This document shows positions 9,021 through 16,499 of a DNA stretch of 64,000 nucleotides, in pieces. The notes beneath the pieces are model-generated. The model saw only the letters and a program-made list of their open reading frames with translations. It made no database searches and was not told the origin of the DNA. Both the position numbers and the translations under genes were made by a program. The stretch comes from an uncultured Acetatifactor sp. (GTDB lineage: Bacteria > Bacillota > Clostridia > Lachnospirales > Lachnospiraceae): assembly GCA_910586215.1 (NCBI GenBank), contig CAJUGH010000001.1, positions 186,001-250,000 of the forward strand, read 5' to 3'. Every line of letters starts with the position of its first letter. The first letter of the stretch is position 1.

Positions 9021-10037
9021 ATGCCATGGTGTCCAAAATGCAAAAACGAGTATAGGGAAGGGTTCCGTGTATGTGCCGACTGCGGCTGTGAACTGGTGGA
9101 AACCTTGCCGGAAGAGAAGCATCCTCTGACCTTCGGCACAAAGGAAGAGATGACCAGGCTGGCGGAATTCCTGGAATACAGCGGGATAGACGGCGTGGAA
9201 ATCCGGTATGATGGGACGGAGGATAGCTATGATCTGTCTGTCTTGGACCAGGATCTGGAAAAGGTGGCAGCGCTGCTACGGGTATTCCTGGTGAAGGAGC
9301 GGGAGCAGAAGGCAGTCTGTGCGGCAGGTATGACAGGGGAAGATGCAAAAGGGGAAGATTCTTCCTGCCTGGAAGAGTACAGGGCAGCAGAAAGCCAGGG
9401 GACTGGGAACTTTGGGACGCAAGATTCCGGGACAGATAGCCAGGAGACCGGGATGGCAGGTGCCCAGGAGGCAGGCAAAGCCGGGGCAGAGGAATCCAGG
9501 GACAATGCGTCACAGAAACTCCAGGAAGCAGACACTGTCCCCAGGACTCCAGGAAGTTCATCCCTGTACCAGGACAGTTCCCAGAAGGCAGATGACAACA
9601 GATCCTCTGCCTGGGTCCTCACCATTACGGGAGTACTGGGTATCGCGATAGTCGTGCTTGGTTTTCTGGAGGTACTTCCCTTCCAGATTGGCAATCCCTA
9701 CCTGGTCTATGGTGTCATGGGCGTCATCTTCCTTCTCTTCGTGATTGCAGGCATCATATCCATGAAAAACGCAAAATTTTTTGCCAAAAAGGCAGAATCC
9801 GAGAATTCCCTGCGCAGTACACTGCTTGGCTGGTGCAGGGATAACTTGAAGGCAGGGGAAATAGACGAGGAACTCTCCTGCGTGTCTGAGCCGGAAGAAG
9901 TGAAGTATTTCAACAGGACAGCTTATATCAAGGAGAAGCTGAACCGCCAGTTCATGAACCTGGACCAGGATTTCCTGGACCAGTTGGTGGATGACCAGGT
10001 CTATGAGATGGTTTTCGGGGAAAGTGGTGAATCATAA
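9021..10037 (+). CDS. Zinc-ribbon membrane protein, DUF2007-like
   Basis: Function unknown. The 338-residue protein opens with CPKCKNEYREGFRVCADCGC, a four-cysteine zinc ribbon. It is followed by a short alpha/beta segment (about 35-95) like the 'putative signal-transducing' DUF2007 fold. Next is a low-complexity Gly/Gln/Glu/Ser linker (about 110-190) and two membrane helices (about 197-217 and 225-247). The C-terminal part is charged and cytosolic. The start has a strong AAGGGAGGT site. Like the protein at 4545-6074 it pairs an N-terminal zinc ribbon with membrane segments, but the rest is unrelated. Confidence 0.82.
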   Translation: MPWCPKCKNEYREGFRVCADCGCELVETLPEEKHPLTFGTKEEMTRLAEFLEYSGIDGVEIRYDGTEDSYDLSVLDQDLEKVAALLRVFLVKEREQKAVCAAGMTGEDAKGEDSSCLEEYRAAESQGTGNFGTQDSGTDSQETGMAGAQEAGKAGAEESRDNASQKLQEADTVPRTPGSSSLYQDSSQKADDNRSSAWVLTITGVLGIAIVVLGFLEVLPFQIGNPYLVYGVMGVIFLLFVIAGIISMKNAKFFAKKAESENSLRSTLLGWCRDNLKAGEIDEELSCVSEPEEVKYFNRTAYIKEKLNRQFMNLDQDFLDQLVDDQVYEMVFGESGES

Positions 10038-10102
10038 GGGGATATTGGTGAAAAGGATCTGTCCAGGTCTCTGTGACAGTTTCCAGGTAGGTCTAGGGCT
10101 AA

Positions 10103-10134
10103 CTCACTTTTACGGGGCTGACCGGTGAAGTGAG
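10103..10134. other. Inverted repeat in the rlmH leader region
   Basis: CTCACTT and AAGTGAG form a 7-bp inverted repeat with an 18-base loop in the 258-base gap between 10037 and rlmH. It is not followed by a T-run. No promoter of good quality was recognised in this gap. Confidence 0.3.
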
Positions 10135-10295
10135 GGCAAGACAGCATACCAGGGAACATGGGGGCCTGGTTTCTTTTTCTACCATTGTTTGTGCCGCTGA
10201 AGTGGCATGTTTGGAAGTTTGGAAGTAAACTTCTAAAAGGAATGGATGTCCAAAGAGGAGGTATATATCCTCTAATGAAACGGACAGGGGGATAT

Positions 10296-10775
10296 ATGAA
10301 GATTACCATATTGTGTGTGGGGAAGATCAAGGAAAGCTTCTACAGGGAGGCTGTAGGGGAATATGTCAAGCGTCTGGGCAGGTATTGTAGTCTGGAGATC
10401 CTGGAGGTAGCTGATGAGAAGACCCCGGATGGGGCCAGTGCAGCACAAGAAGATCAGATCAAGGAGAAGGAAGCTGACAGGATATTGTCAAAAATTCCAG
10501 AAGGTGCCTATGTGTATACCCTGGAGATCCAGGGGAAGCGTTATTCTTCTGAGCTGTTTGCAGATGCCATTCACAAAGTAGGACTGGGTGGACGAAGCCA
10601 TATAGTCTTTGTGGTCGGCGGTTCCCTGGGGCTTCATGAGAAGGTGTTAAGGCGCTCTGACCAGGCAGTGAGTTTTTCGGATATGACTTTTCCACACCAG
10701 TTGATGCGGGTGATATTGTGTGAACAGATTTACCGGGCTTACCGAATTCTGCATGGGCAGCCGTACCATAAGTAA
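10296..10775 (+). CDS. rlmH: 23S rRNA (pseudouridine1915-N3)-methyltransferase RlmH
   Basis: SPOUT-family methyltransferase that modifies pseudouridine 1915 in helix 69 of 23S rRNA. From the ATG at 10296 (GGGG four bases before) it is 159 residues, the usual length, starting MKITILCVGKIKESFYREA. The knot region carries VVGGSLGLHEKVL and the C-terminus ends in PYHK, as in the family. An upstream ATG at 10158 would add 46 unrelated residues and is rejected. The last codons overlap a sequence repeated 3.8 kb downstream, the same place where staphylococcal SCC elements integrate. Confidence 0.97.
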   Translation: MKITILCVGKIKESFYREAVGEYVKRLGRYCSLEILEVADEKTPDGASAAQEDQIKEKEADRILSKIPEGAYVYTLEIQGKRYSSELFADAIHKVGLGGRSHIVFVVGGSLGLHEKVLRRSDQAVSFSDMTFPHQLMRVILCEQIYRAYRILHGQPYHK

Positions 10776-10782
10776 GGGCGAA
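10757..10782 (+). repeat. rlmH 3'-end copy of a short repeat (right half)
   Basis: The last rlmH codons and the bases after the stop (CCGTACCATAAGTAAGGGC, then GAAAT) match 14603-14629 at 24 of 25 positions, in the same orientation. A weaker relative lies at 14715-14737. Here only the right half of the palindromic unit is present. Confidence 0.7.
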
Positions 10783-10860
10783 ATATTCCAGAACAATTCC
10801 GAAGAAAGGCGGCCGGGAACAACAAAAAAGCTGGCTGAAACAGGAAAAGAGGGAAAACGG

Positions 10861-11886
10861 ATGAAAGAATTGCGAAAACCTCCAAAGCTCTGCAGAGGAG
10901 ATACCATTGCGGTGGTCAGCCCCTGCCATGGCTGGGCCGGAGATGCCAAGATTCGTTGGAAATACCAGCTGGGTGTTACATATCTGCAGGAGACAGGGCT
11001 GAAGGTGCTCCCTGCGCCGAATGCGCTTCGGGGCTCTGCTTATCTGTCTGAAAACCCAGAAGCGCGGGCAGAAGACATTATGTGGGCATTTGAAAATGCC
11101 GATGTGAAAGCCATTATTGCCAGTGTGGGAGGTAATGACAGTATAAGAATCATACCCTATATTGAGTCATCCCGAATCCGTACTTACCCCAAAATATTCA
11201 TAGGTTATTCTGATGTTATGAATTTGCATATCCTCGCCTATCATTGTGGTTTGTCTTCTTTTTACGGCTGTAATCTGTTATCTCCCTTGGCAGAAGCACA
11301 GGGCTGGCACCCATATAGCAGGAAGTGGTTTGAAAAGGTGCTTTTTTCTGATTCAGAAATAGGTGTAATTGAACCTTCAAAGGAATGGACCTACGAAGAG
11401 GTGGATTATTTCGATCCGCTTCACAGGCGTACTTATTATCCGAACAATGGATATGAACTTATTCAAGGAGAGGGAACGGTGAAGGGCAGGCTGTTTGGCG
11501 GTCATACCGGACTGAAGGAGCTGGAAAATACGCCGCTGGCACTTGATGCAGAGGATTTTAGGGATACCATTCTTTTTTTGGAAGATATTCCCGAGTTCTT
11601 TACGCCTTTGGCCATTGAGGATTTCCTAAGGTGGCTTGATAGAATCGGAGCACTGGGAGAAATAAACGGAATGATTCTGGGAAAAGCAAGTGAAAATACC
11701 ACCTTTACCAGACAGAAGGAGACAGTAAGAGATGTGTTATCCCAATTGGGACAGGGGAAGCTTCCGGTTATTTATGGAGTGAATTTCGGACATTCTTCTC
11801 CTGTCTGTGTTCTGCCATATGGGGCAGAAGCGGAAATAAATTGCGAAAAAATTTCCTTTTCCATTTTGGAAAGCGGTGTATTGTAG
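10861..11886 (+). CDS. S66-family peptidase (LD-carboxypeptidase / MccF-like)
   Basis: Serine peptidase of family S66, which contains muramoyl-tetrapeptide LD-carboxypeptidases and MccF, an enzyme giving immunity to microcin C-type compounds. The 341-residue protein has VSPCHG near residue 20, the nucleophile motif GGNDS with Ser94, FLEDIPE near 238, and VNFGHSSP near 305, which together supply the expected Ser-Glu-His set. GGNDS is closer to MccF than to classical LdcA. The ATG at 10861 is chosen because it is preceded by AAAAGAGGG and fits the family start; the frame is open back into rlmH. The gene opens an AT-richer accessory block. Confidence 0.88.
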   Translation: MKELRKPPKLCRGDTIAVVSPCHGWAGDAKIRWKYQLGVTYLQETGLKVLPAPNALRGSAYLSENPEARAEDIMWAFENADVKAIIASVGGNDSIRIIPYIESSRIRTYPKIFIGYSDVMNLHILAYHCGLSSFYGCNLLSPLAEAQGWHPYSRKWFEKVLFSDSEIGVIEPSKEWTYEEVDYFDPLHRRTYYPNNGYELIQGEGTVKGRLFGGHTGLKELENTPLALDAEDFRDTILFLEDIPEFFTPLAIEDFLRWLDRIGALGEINGMILGKASENTTFTRQKETVRDVLSQLGQGKLPVIYGVNFGHSSPVCVLPYGAEAEINCEKISFSILESGVL

Positions 11887-11932
11887 GGCATAAGCGAATA
11901 GATGTCTGTCAGCATGGCGGGCAGGTTGTTTT

Positions 11933-12838
11933 ATGCTTGGCTTTGCTCAAAGTATAAACAAAGGCTGGTCAAATGATAAAAAATATTGTGTCACCGATGA
12001 GAACGGTACAAAGTATCTTCTACGGATTTCTGATATCACGCAACACGATGTCAAACAGTCCGAATTTAACAGGATGAAAATGGTTTCCGCACTCGGAGTA
12101 CCCATGTGCCGGCCAATCGAATTTGGCATATGTACGGAGGGTGTTTACTCCATTCAGAGCTGGATTGACGGCGAAGATGCCGAAGCAGTTATCTGCGGCT
12201 ATTCTGACACGAAGCAGTATGCATATGGCCTTGAAGCGGGCCGGATTCTCCGCAAAATTCATTCCATACCGGCTCCGGCAAAGCAGGAGGACTGGGCATC
12301 TTGTTTTCAGAGGAAACTGGATCGCAATATCCAAAAGTACAGAGAGTGTCCCGTCAAGTATGAGAATGGACAGGCGTTTATAGATTACATAAATGAGAAC
12401 CACCATTTGTTGAAAAACAGGCTGCAGGTATACCAGCATGGCGATTACCACATTGGAAACATGATGATATGCAATGGGCGGCTTCACATCATTGACTTTA
12501 ACCGGAATGATTATGGGGATCCATGGGAGGAATTTAACCGTATCGTGTGGTGCGCACAGAGATCTCCGCTCTTTGCATCCGGAATGGTAAATGAATACTT
12601 TGACAACGAAGCCTCTCAGAATTTCTGGAAGCTGCTTGCGCTATACATTTCCAGCAATACTCTTTCATCTGTATACTGGGCGATACCTTTTGGGCAGGAG
12701 GAAGTGGATACGGTGCTTGGGCAGGCCAAAGAGGTCTTGGAGTGGTATGACAATATGCAGAATATAATACCTGCTTGGTATGTGAAAACAGCATCACCCG
12801 CTATTATATTGCGGAAGAAAACCTGGTGGGCAGAGTAA
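11933..12838 (+). CDS. Aminoglycoside-phosphotransferase-like kinase with a foreign C-terminal tail
   Basis: Protein-kinase-like phosphotransferase of the APH family. The catalytic motif QHGDYHIGN (HGD at 169-171) and the metal-binding IIDFN (Asp188) are intact. The first ~283 residues, to IIPAWY, look like the complete domain. The last 18 residues are encoded by DNA homologous, in another frame, to a nuclease gene (see 12781-13008), so the original stop has been lost. The enzyme may still work, since only the tail is affected. The substrate cannot be told from sequence; many such proteins do not confer aminoglycoside resistance. No strong ribosome binding site precedes the ATG. Confidence 0.85.
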   Translation: MLGFAQSINKGWSNDKKYCVTDENGTKYLLRISDITQHDVKQSEFNRMKMVSALGVPMCRPIEFGICTEGVYSIQSWIDGEDAEAVICGYSDTKQYAYGLEAGRILRKIHSIPAPAKQEDWASCFQRKLDRNIQKYRECPVKYENGQAFIDYINENHHLLKNRLQVYQHGDYHIGNMMICNGRLHIIDFNRNDYGDPWEEFNRIVWCAQRSPLFASGMVNEYFDNEASQNFWKLLALYISSNTLSSVYWAIPFGQEEVDTVLGQAKEVLEWYDNMQNIIPAWYVKTASPAIILRKKTWWAE

Positions 12839-13008
12839 AGAAGCGAAAAGCGGATTATGATCTGATGTCGGCTGTTATGATTTGCCTTGGGAGAGAGGAA
12901 GATTCAGGCACAGACTTATTAAAACTGTTGAATGTACTTCTGTCCACGGAGTTAGGCTCGGAGGATAAGTGCCAGATGAACTGGATAAAATTTTGTTTTA
13001 GGATTTGA
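12781..13008 (+). pseudogene. Remnant of an Rpn-like PD-(D/E)XK nuclease gene
   Basis: Read in the frame of 12775-13008, this stretch gives ENSITRYYIAEENLVG, then a segment ending LLSTELGSEDKCQ. It matches residues about 175-240 of the nuclease at 20528-21523 with only scattered changes; the DNA also aligns base by base. The N-terminal catalytic part and the C-terminus are missing. It begins exactly where the phosphotransferase family sequence ends, so it is a deletion or insertion junction. Confidence 0.85.
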
Positions 13009-13033
13009 AAGAAGATATAGGATATTTTGACGA

Positions 13034-13078
13034 TATTTGTGCTACTTTCTTAGGAGTTTACGCACTTGGGAGTGTTAT
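13034..13078 (+). repeat. Left half of the short palindromic repeat
   Basis: About 43 bases, containing CGCACTTGGGAGTGTTAT, match 14666-14708 with a handful of differences, in the same orientation. The two copies flank the GNAT gene at 13099 and the nuclease gene at 13700. The right half of the unit is absent here. Confidence 0.7.
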
Positions 13079-13098
13079 TATGGAAGGAAGGGCATAAT

Positions 13099-13545
13099 AT
13101 GTATATCAGGAAAGCAAAACGTACAGACGCAAATGATTTAAAGATTTTATATTTTGAACATCTGACACACTTCCCGCCCAAAGAAGAGCAGGATATGTTT
13201 TCATGGGAACAACTTCTTGATAAGTTTGAGAAGGATGAGAACATGCATTTATTGGTGATAGAAGAAGACGGGAAAGTAGTTTCATCTGTACAAATGGCAA
13301 TCATTGAGAGCCTGACACATAATATCAGACCCTTTGCAGTCATTGAGAACGTTGTGACACGTGCGGACTACAGAAACAAGGGATATGCATCGGCATTGCT
13401 GGAGAAAGCATCAGAAATAGCCAGAGAACACAGATGCTATAAGGTTTTTCTGGAAACCGGTTCAAATAAAGAGAGCACCTTAAATTTTTACAGAAAGAAC
13501 GGGTTTGAAATAGATCAGAAACATTCCTGCTTGAAAAGACTGTGA
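13099..13545 (+). CDS. GNAT-family N-acetyltransferase
   Basis: Acetyl-CoA-dependent acyltransferase of 148 residues. The acetyl-CoA-binding motif A is visible as VVTRADYRNKGYASALLEKA, with the RxxG/A-type loop (RNKGYA), and the C-terminal FYRKNGFE motif is present. The ATG at 13099 follows GGAAGGAAGGG and begins MYIRKAKRTDA, a typical GNAT start. The substrate is unknown. It lies between two copies of a short repeat, next to a nuclease gene, in an AT-richer stretch. Confidence 0.9.
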   Translation: MYIRKAKRTDANDLKILYFEHLTHFPPKEEQDMFSWEQLLDKFEKDENMHLLVIEEDGKVVSSVQMAIIESLTHNIRPFAVIENVVTRADYRNKGYASALLEKASEIAREHRCYKVFLETGSNKESTLNFYRKNGFEIDQKHSCLKRL

Positions 13546-13612
13546 TGCGATATGCGCTGAGATGGTGGTACACATCCAAACTTTTGGATTATGGGGATAG
13601 GTTTTCAACTTA

Positions 13613-13641
13613 TTGTATTTTGCCGGAACACTGTGTATAAT
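13613..13641 (+). promoter_or_regulatory. Sigma-A-type promoter for the nuclease gene
   Basis: TTGTAT, a 17-base spacer and TATAAT, placed about 58 bases before the start at 13700. Confidence 0.6.
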
Positions 13642-13699
13642 AGGAATGGAAAATACAGCGTTTTCCAGCAGATTTTTTTGAAGGAAGGCAGTCAGAGGA

Positions 13700-14509
13700 A
13701 TGAAAAACATGGTAGCCACGCAGACAAAATGGGAAGAATTAAGCATATCCAACGACTTCCTGTTTGGGAAGGTCATGCAGAACCCGGAACTGTGCAAAGA
13801 GTTATTGCAGAGGATTCTCCCGGATTTAAAGATTGACCGTATTGAATATCCAGAACTGCAGAAGAGTATCAATGTAGATATGGATGCCCATAGCGTCAGA
13901 CTGGATGTGTATGTAAAGGACGACAGGGAGACGGTTTACGACATAGAAATGCAGGTCAGTGATACAAAGGAACTGCCAAAGAGAAGCAGATATTATCAGG
14001 GAATGATTGACCTGCAGCTTGTGGATGCAGGTCAGCATTATAAAAAGCTGAACAAAAGCTATATCATATTTATCTGCCCCTTTGATTTATATGGGAAAGG
14101 GCGGCATATCTATACCTTTGAAAATATCTGTAAAGAAGACAACAGTATTTCTATGGGGGATGAAGCCTTAAAGATATTTCTGAACGCAGATGGGACAATG
14201 GATGATGTCAGCAGGGAGTTAAAGGCATTTCTGGACTATGTGGCAGGGCAGAAGCCGGAGGATTCCTATGTTGAGAAACTGGAAGAAGCTGTGCAGGAAG
14301 CCAAGAAAAACAGGGAATGGAGGCATGAGTATATGACTTTATTGATGCGAGACCAGGAGAATGTGGAAAAAGGGGAAGAACGTGGAGAAGAAAGACTGGC
14401 TACACTGATATTGATATTAAATGATGGTAATAGGTCATCAGATGCTATTAGGGCATTACAAGATAAAGAATATCGTCAGAAACTTTATGTGGAATATCAC
14501 CTTATCTAA
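13700..14509 (+). CDS. Rpn-like PD-(D/E)XK nuclease ('nuclease family transposase')
   Basis: A 269-residue member of the family named 'PD-(D/E)XK nuclease family transposase', related to the recombination-promoting RpnA-E nucleases of E. coli. The catalytic set is visible: SVRLDVYV with Asp69 and YDIEMQV with Glu83-x-Gln85. A C-terminal charged helical stretch (EKGEERGEERLA) resembles the repeated tail of its relatives. It has its own promoter (13613-13641). No transposon ends were found around it, so self-mobility is not shown. It appears complete, unlike the remnant at 12781. Confidence 0.88.
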   Translation: MKNMVATQTKWEELSISNDFLFGKVMQNPELCKELLQRILPDLKIDRIEYPELQKSINVDMDAHSVRLDVYVKDDRETVYDIEMQVSDTKELPKRSRYYQGMIDLQLVDAGQHYKKLNKSYIIFICPFDLYGKGRHIYTFENICKEDNSISMGDEALKIFLNADGTMDDVSRELKAFLDYVAGQKPEDSYVEKLEEAVQEAKKNREWRHEYMTLLMRDQENVEKGEERGEERLATLILILNDGNRSSDAIRALQDKEYRQKLYVEYHLI

Positions 14510-14577
14510 GAACAGGAGTATAACAGGGCAGAGCATTTCAAGTGTTCTGTCTTGTTTGACAGAATAATACAGGGATA

Positions 14578-14629
14578 TTTTTCGCACTTAGGCATGCTAT
14601 GGGTCGCCGTACCATAAGTAAAGGCGAAA
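14578..14629. repeat. Short palindromic repeat, full copy 1
   Basis: Imperfect palindrome: outer arms TTTCGC and GCGAAA, inner arms TATGG and CCATA. Its right half matches the 3' end of rlmH. Copy 2 lies 90 bases downstream. The 281-base gap 14510-14790 holds only these repeats and no gene. Confidence 0.7.
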
Positions 14630-14667
14630 TTGTATACAGTTGCAGGAGGCAGAACAGGGATAATATA

Positions 14668-14737
14668 TGTGCTGTTTTCTCAGGAGTATACGCACTTGGG
14701 AGTGTTATGGAGAACCATACCATATATGACGGCGAAA
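14668..14737. repeat. Short palindromic repeat, full copy 2
   Basis: Aligned with copy 1 it shares CGCACTTrGG, TATGG, then TACCATA and GGCGAAA in order, with the TATGG/CCATA hairpin kept. Its left part matches 13034-13078 more closely than copy 1 does. Confidence 0.7.
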
Positions 14738-14790
14738 AGGCAGATGGATTGTATAAGACAAAACCGAAAGATGTTTGAAAGGAAATCAAA

Positions 14791-15306
14791 ATGGAAATAA
14801 AACCGATTGAAACTTCAAGGCTTCTATTGCGGGGTTTTATAAAAGAAGATGCACTATGGGCCTATAGTATATGGAATGACCCTGAGATGGGTAAATATTT
14901 ACTTGACGAGTCAAAAGAAGAGATTGACCTTGGATATATAAAAGAATTAGAGGTACTTGGAGAAGACGAAGAGTGCTGTTATTTAATTCCGGTGTTGAAA
15001 GGCTCAAAGCAGCGTATAGGAACCTGCAGCTTTATGATTAGTGAAGATAAAAGAATCTATGATATTGCTTATTGCGTACATAAGGATTTCTGGTGTCAGG
15101 GATATGCCACTGAAATAGCGCAGGGAATGATTGAGTATGCACGTACCCAAGGTGCAGAAAAAGTTACTATTTGGGTTAACAAAGAAAATGTTCCCTCAAA
15201 TCGTGTTGCGGTGAAATGCGGTGGAAGAATTGTCACTGAAAAAACATATAAAAAAAGAGGCACCGATATTAGCATGGAAGAATATTTATATGAGGTTTTG
15301 CTTTAG
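14791..15306 (+). CDS. GNAT acetyltransferase, RimJ/RimL type
   Basis: A 171-residue acetyltransferase starting IKPIETSRLLLRGFIKEDA, the beginning typical of the RimJ/RimL N-terminal acetyltransferase group. Motif A is seen as VHKDFWCQGYATEIAQGMI, and the later NVPSNRVAVKCGG matches the conserved Asn/Ser-containing motif. RimJ/RimL acetylate ribosomal protein N-termini; related proteins act on small molecules, so the substrate is open. Ribosome binding site GAAAGGA. AT-rich compared with flanking core genes. Confidence 0.9.
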   Translation: MEIKPIETSRLLLRGFIKEDALWAYSIWNDPEMGKYLLDESKEEIDLGYIKELEVLGEDEECCYLIPVLKGSKQRIGTCSFMISEDKRIYDIAYCVHKDFWCQGYATEIAQGMIEYARTQGAEKVTIWVNKENVPSNRVAVKCGGRIVTEKTYKKRGTDISMEEYLYEVLL

Positions 15307-15328
15307 TCTTTTGGAGAAAGGGTGATTC

Positions 15329-15961
15329 ATGGACACAGTAACAAAGAAACAATATTTAGAAAATCCATGCCGCGCATCGTCTATCCCATATTGGAAAGCA
15401 GTCAGTATCTCCATTCCAGATAATATGAAAATTTTACATGACAGTGAGTTCAATACAGAGTTGCTGAAGCGATATATAGATGAACCATACTTTCGTTTGC
15501 AGCATCATATGCTGGAAGTGAAGCCTGTGTCATTGCCAGAGGGCTATTCTCTTTATAAATCCTCTCTGCCCGAATTTGTGGAGCATATTAACAGTTGTTA
15601 TGAAAACATTGGTATTGCAATGTCGGAAATGCAGGATTATTTAACCAGAAGACAGTATAGTTCAGAACTTTGGCTGGCTGTCAGAGATGATGATAAAGGA
15701 AAAATTGTAGCAACTGGGATTGCCGAACTGGACCGTGAGATTGGAGAGGGTGTATTGGAATGGGTTCAGATATCAAAGGATTATCGTAGACGTGGATTAG
15801 GGAGTTATCTTGTGTTAGAGTTGTTGTGGAGAATGAGAAAAGCGGCGAGATTTGTTACGGTATCAGGAAAATGCGAAAATGCCGATAATCCAGAAGGATT
15901 ATATCGAAAATGTGGTTTTTGCGGTGACGATGTGTGGCATGTTATGCGAGAGCGAGAGTAA
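15329..15961 (+). CDS. GNAT-family acetyltransferase
   Basis: A 210-residue protein whose C-terminal half carries the GNAT core: WVQISKDYRRRGLGSYLVLE with the RRRGLG acetyl-CoA loop, then NPEGLYRKCGF. The N-terminal ~100 residues are less conserved and may form substrate contacts. It follows the 14791 gene by 22 bases in the same direction, so the two are probably cotranscribed. Substrate unknown. Confidence 0.85.
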   Translation: MDTVTKKQYLENPCRASSIPYWKAVSISIPDNMKILHDSEFNTELLKRYIDEPYFRLQHHMLEVKPVSLPEGYSLYKSSLPEFVEHINSCYENIGIAMSEMQDYLTRRQYSSELWLAVRDDDKGKIVATGIAELDREIGEGVLEWVQISKDYRRRGLGSYLVLELLWRMRKAARFVTVSGKCENADNPEGLYRKCGFCGDDVWHVMRERE

Positions 15962-15997
15962 ACTGCTTTCGTAGAATAAAAGGAGTCTTAATAAAAA

Positions 15998-16462
15998 ATG
16001 GTTCAGAGCGACATGTGGATAAGAGAATACCAGGGGCCGGATTGTAAGGTTCTGGCGAAGCTTTTTTATGATACGGTCCACAGGGTGAATGCCAGGGACT
16101 ATACGGAAGAGCAATTGGACGTATGGGCCACAGGATGGGTGGACCTGGAGGAATGGGACCGGTCCTTTCGGGAACATTACAGCATTGTTACCGTTGAGGG
16201 GGACGTTGTCGTGGGATTCGGGGATATAGACAGGACAGGTTATCTGGACCGTTTATATGTCCATGTGGATTACCAGGGCAGAGGGGTCGCCACGGCTATC
16301 TGCAACCGGCTGGAACAGGAGATCCCGGGGAACATCGTCACCCACGCCTCTGTCACGGCAAGGCCCTTTTTTGAAAAAAGAGGCTATAGGGTGGTTAAAG
16401 AACAACAGGTGGAGCGGCAGGGGATTTTACTTACAAATTATGTGATGGAAAAAGACCGGTAA
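15998..16462 (+). CDS. GNAT-family acetyltransferase, YafP-like
   Basis: A 154-residue acetyltransferase, with LDRLYVHVDYQGRGVATAI as motif A (QGRGVA loop) and ARPFFEKRGYRVV near the C-terminus. The N-terminus IREYQGPDCKVLAKLFYDTVH resembles YafP-type proteins. Base composition returns to the GC-richer level of the core genes within this gene, which marks the right edge of the AT-richer block. It is followed closely by the permease at 16500. Confidence 0.87.
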   Translation: MVQSDMWIREYQGPDCKVLAKLFYDTVHRVNARDYTEEQLDVWATGWVDLEEWDRSFREHYSIVTVEGDVVVGFGDIDRTGYLDRLYVHVDYQGRGVATAICNRLEQEIPGNIVTHASVTARPFFEKRGYRVVKEQQVERQGILLTNYVMEKDR

Positions 16463-16499
16463 GGCTGTGGCCTTAGGGATTCCCACGGAAAGAGGACAT

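Noticed and set aside
10776..14600. Search for ccr-type recombinase genes in the rlmH-linked interval
   Set aside because: All genes in the interval are accounted for and none encodes a serine or tyrosine recombinase, so a complete SCC-like element is not claimed.
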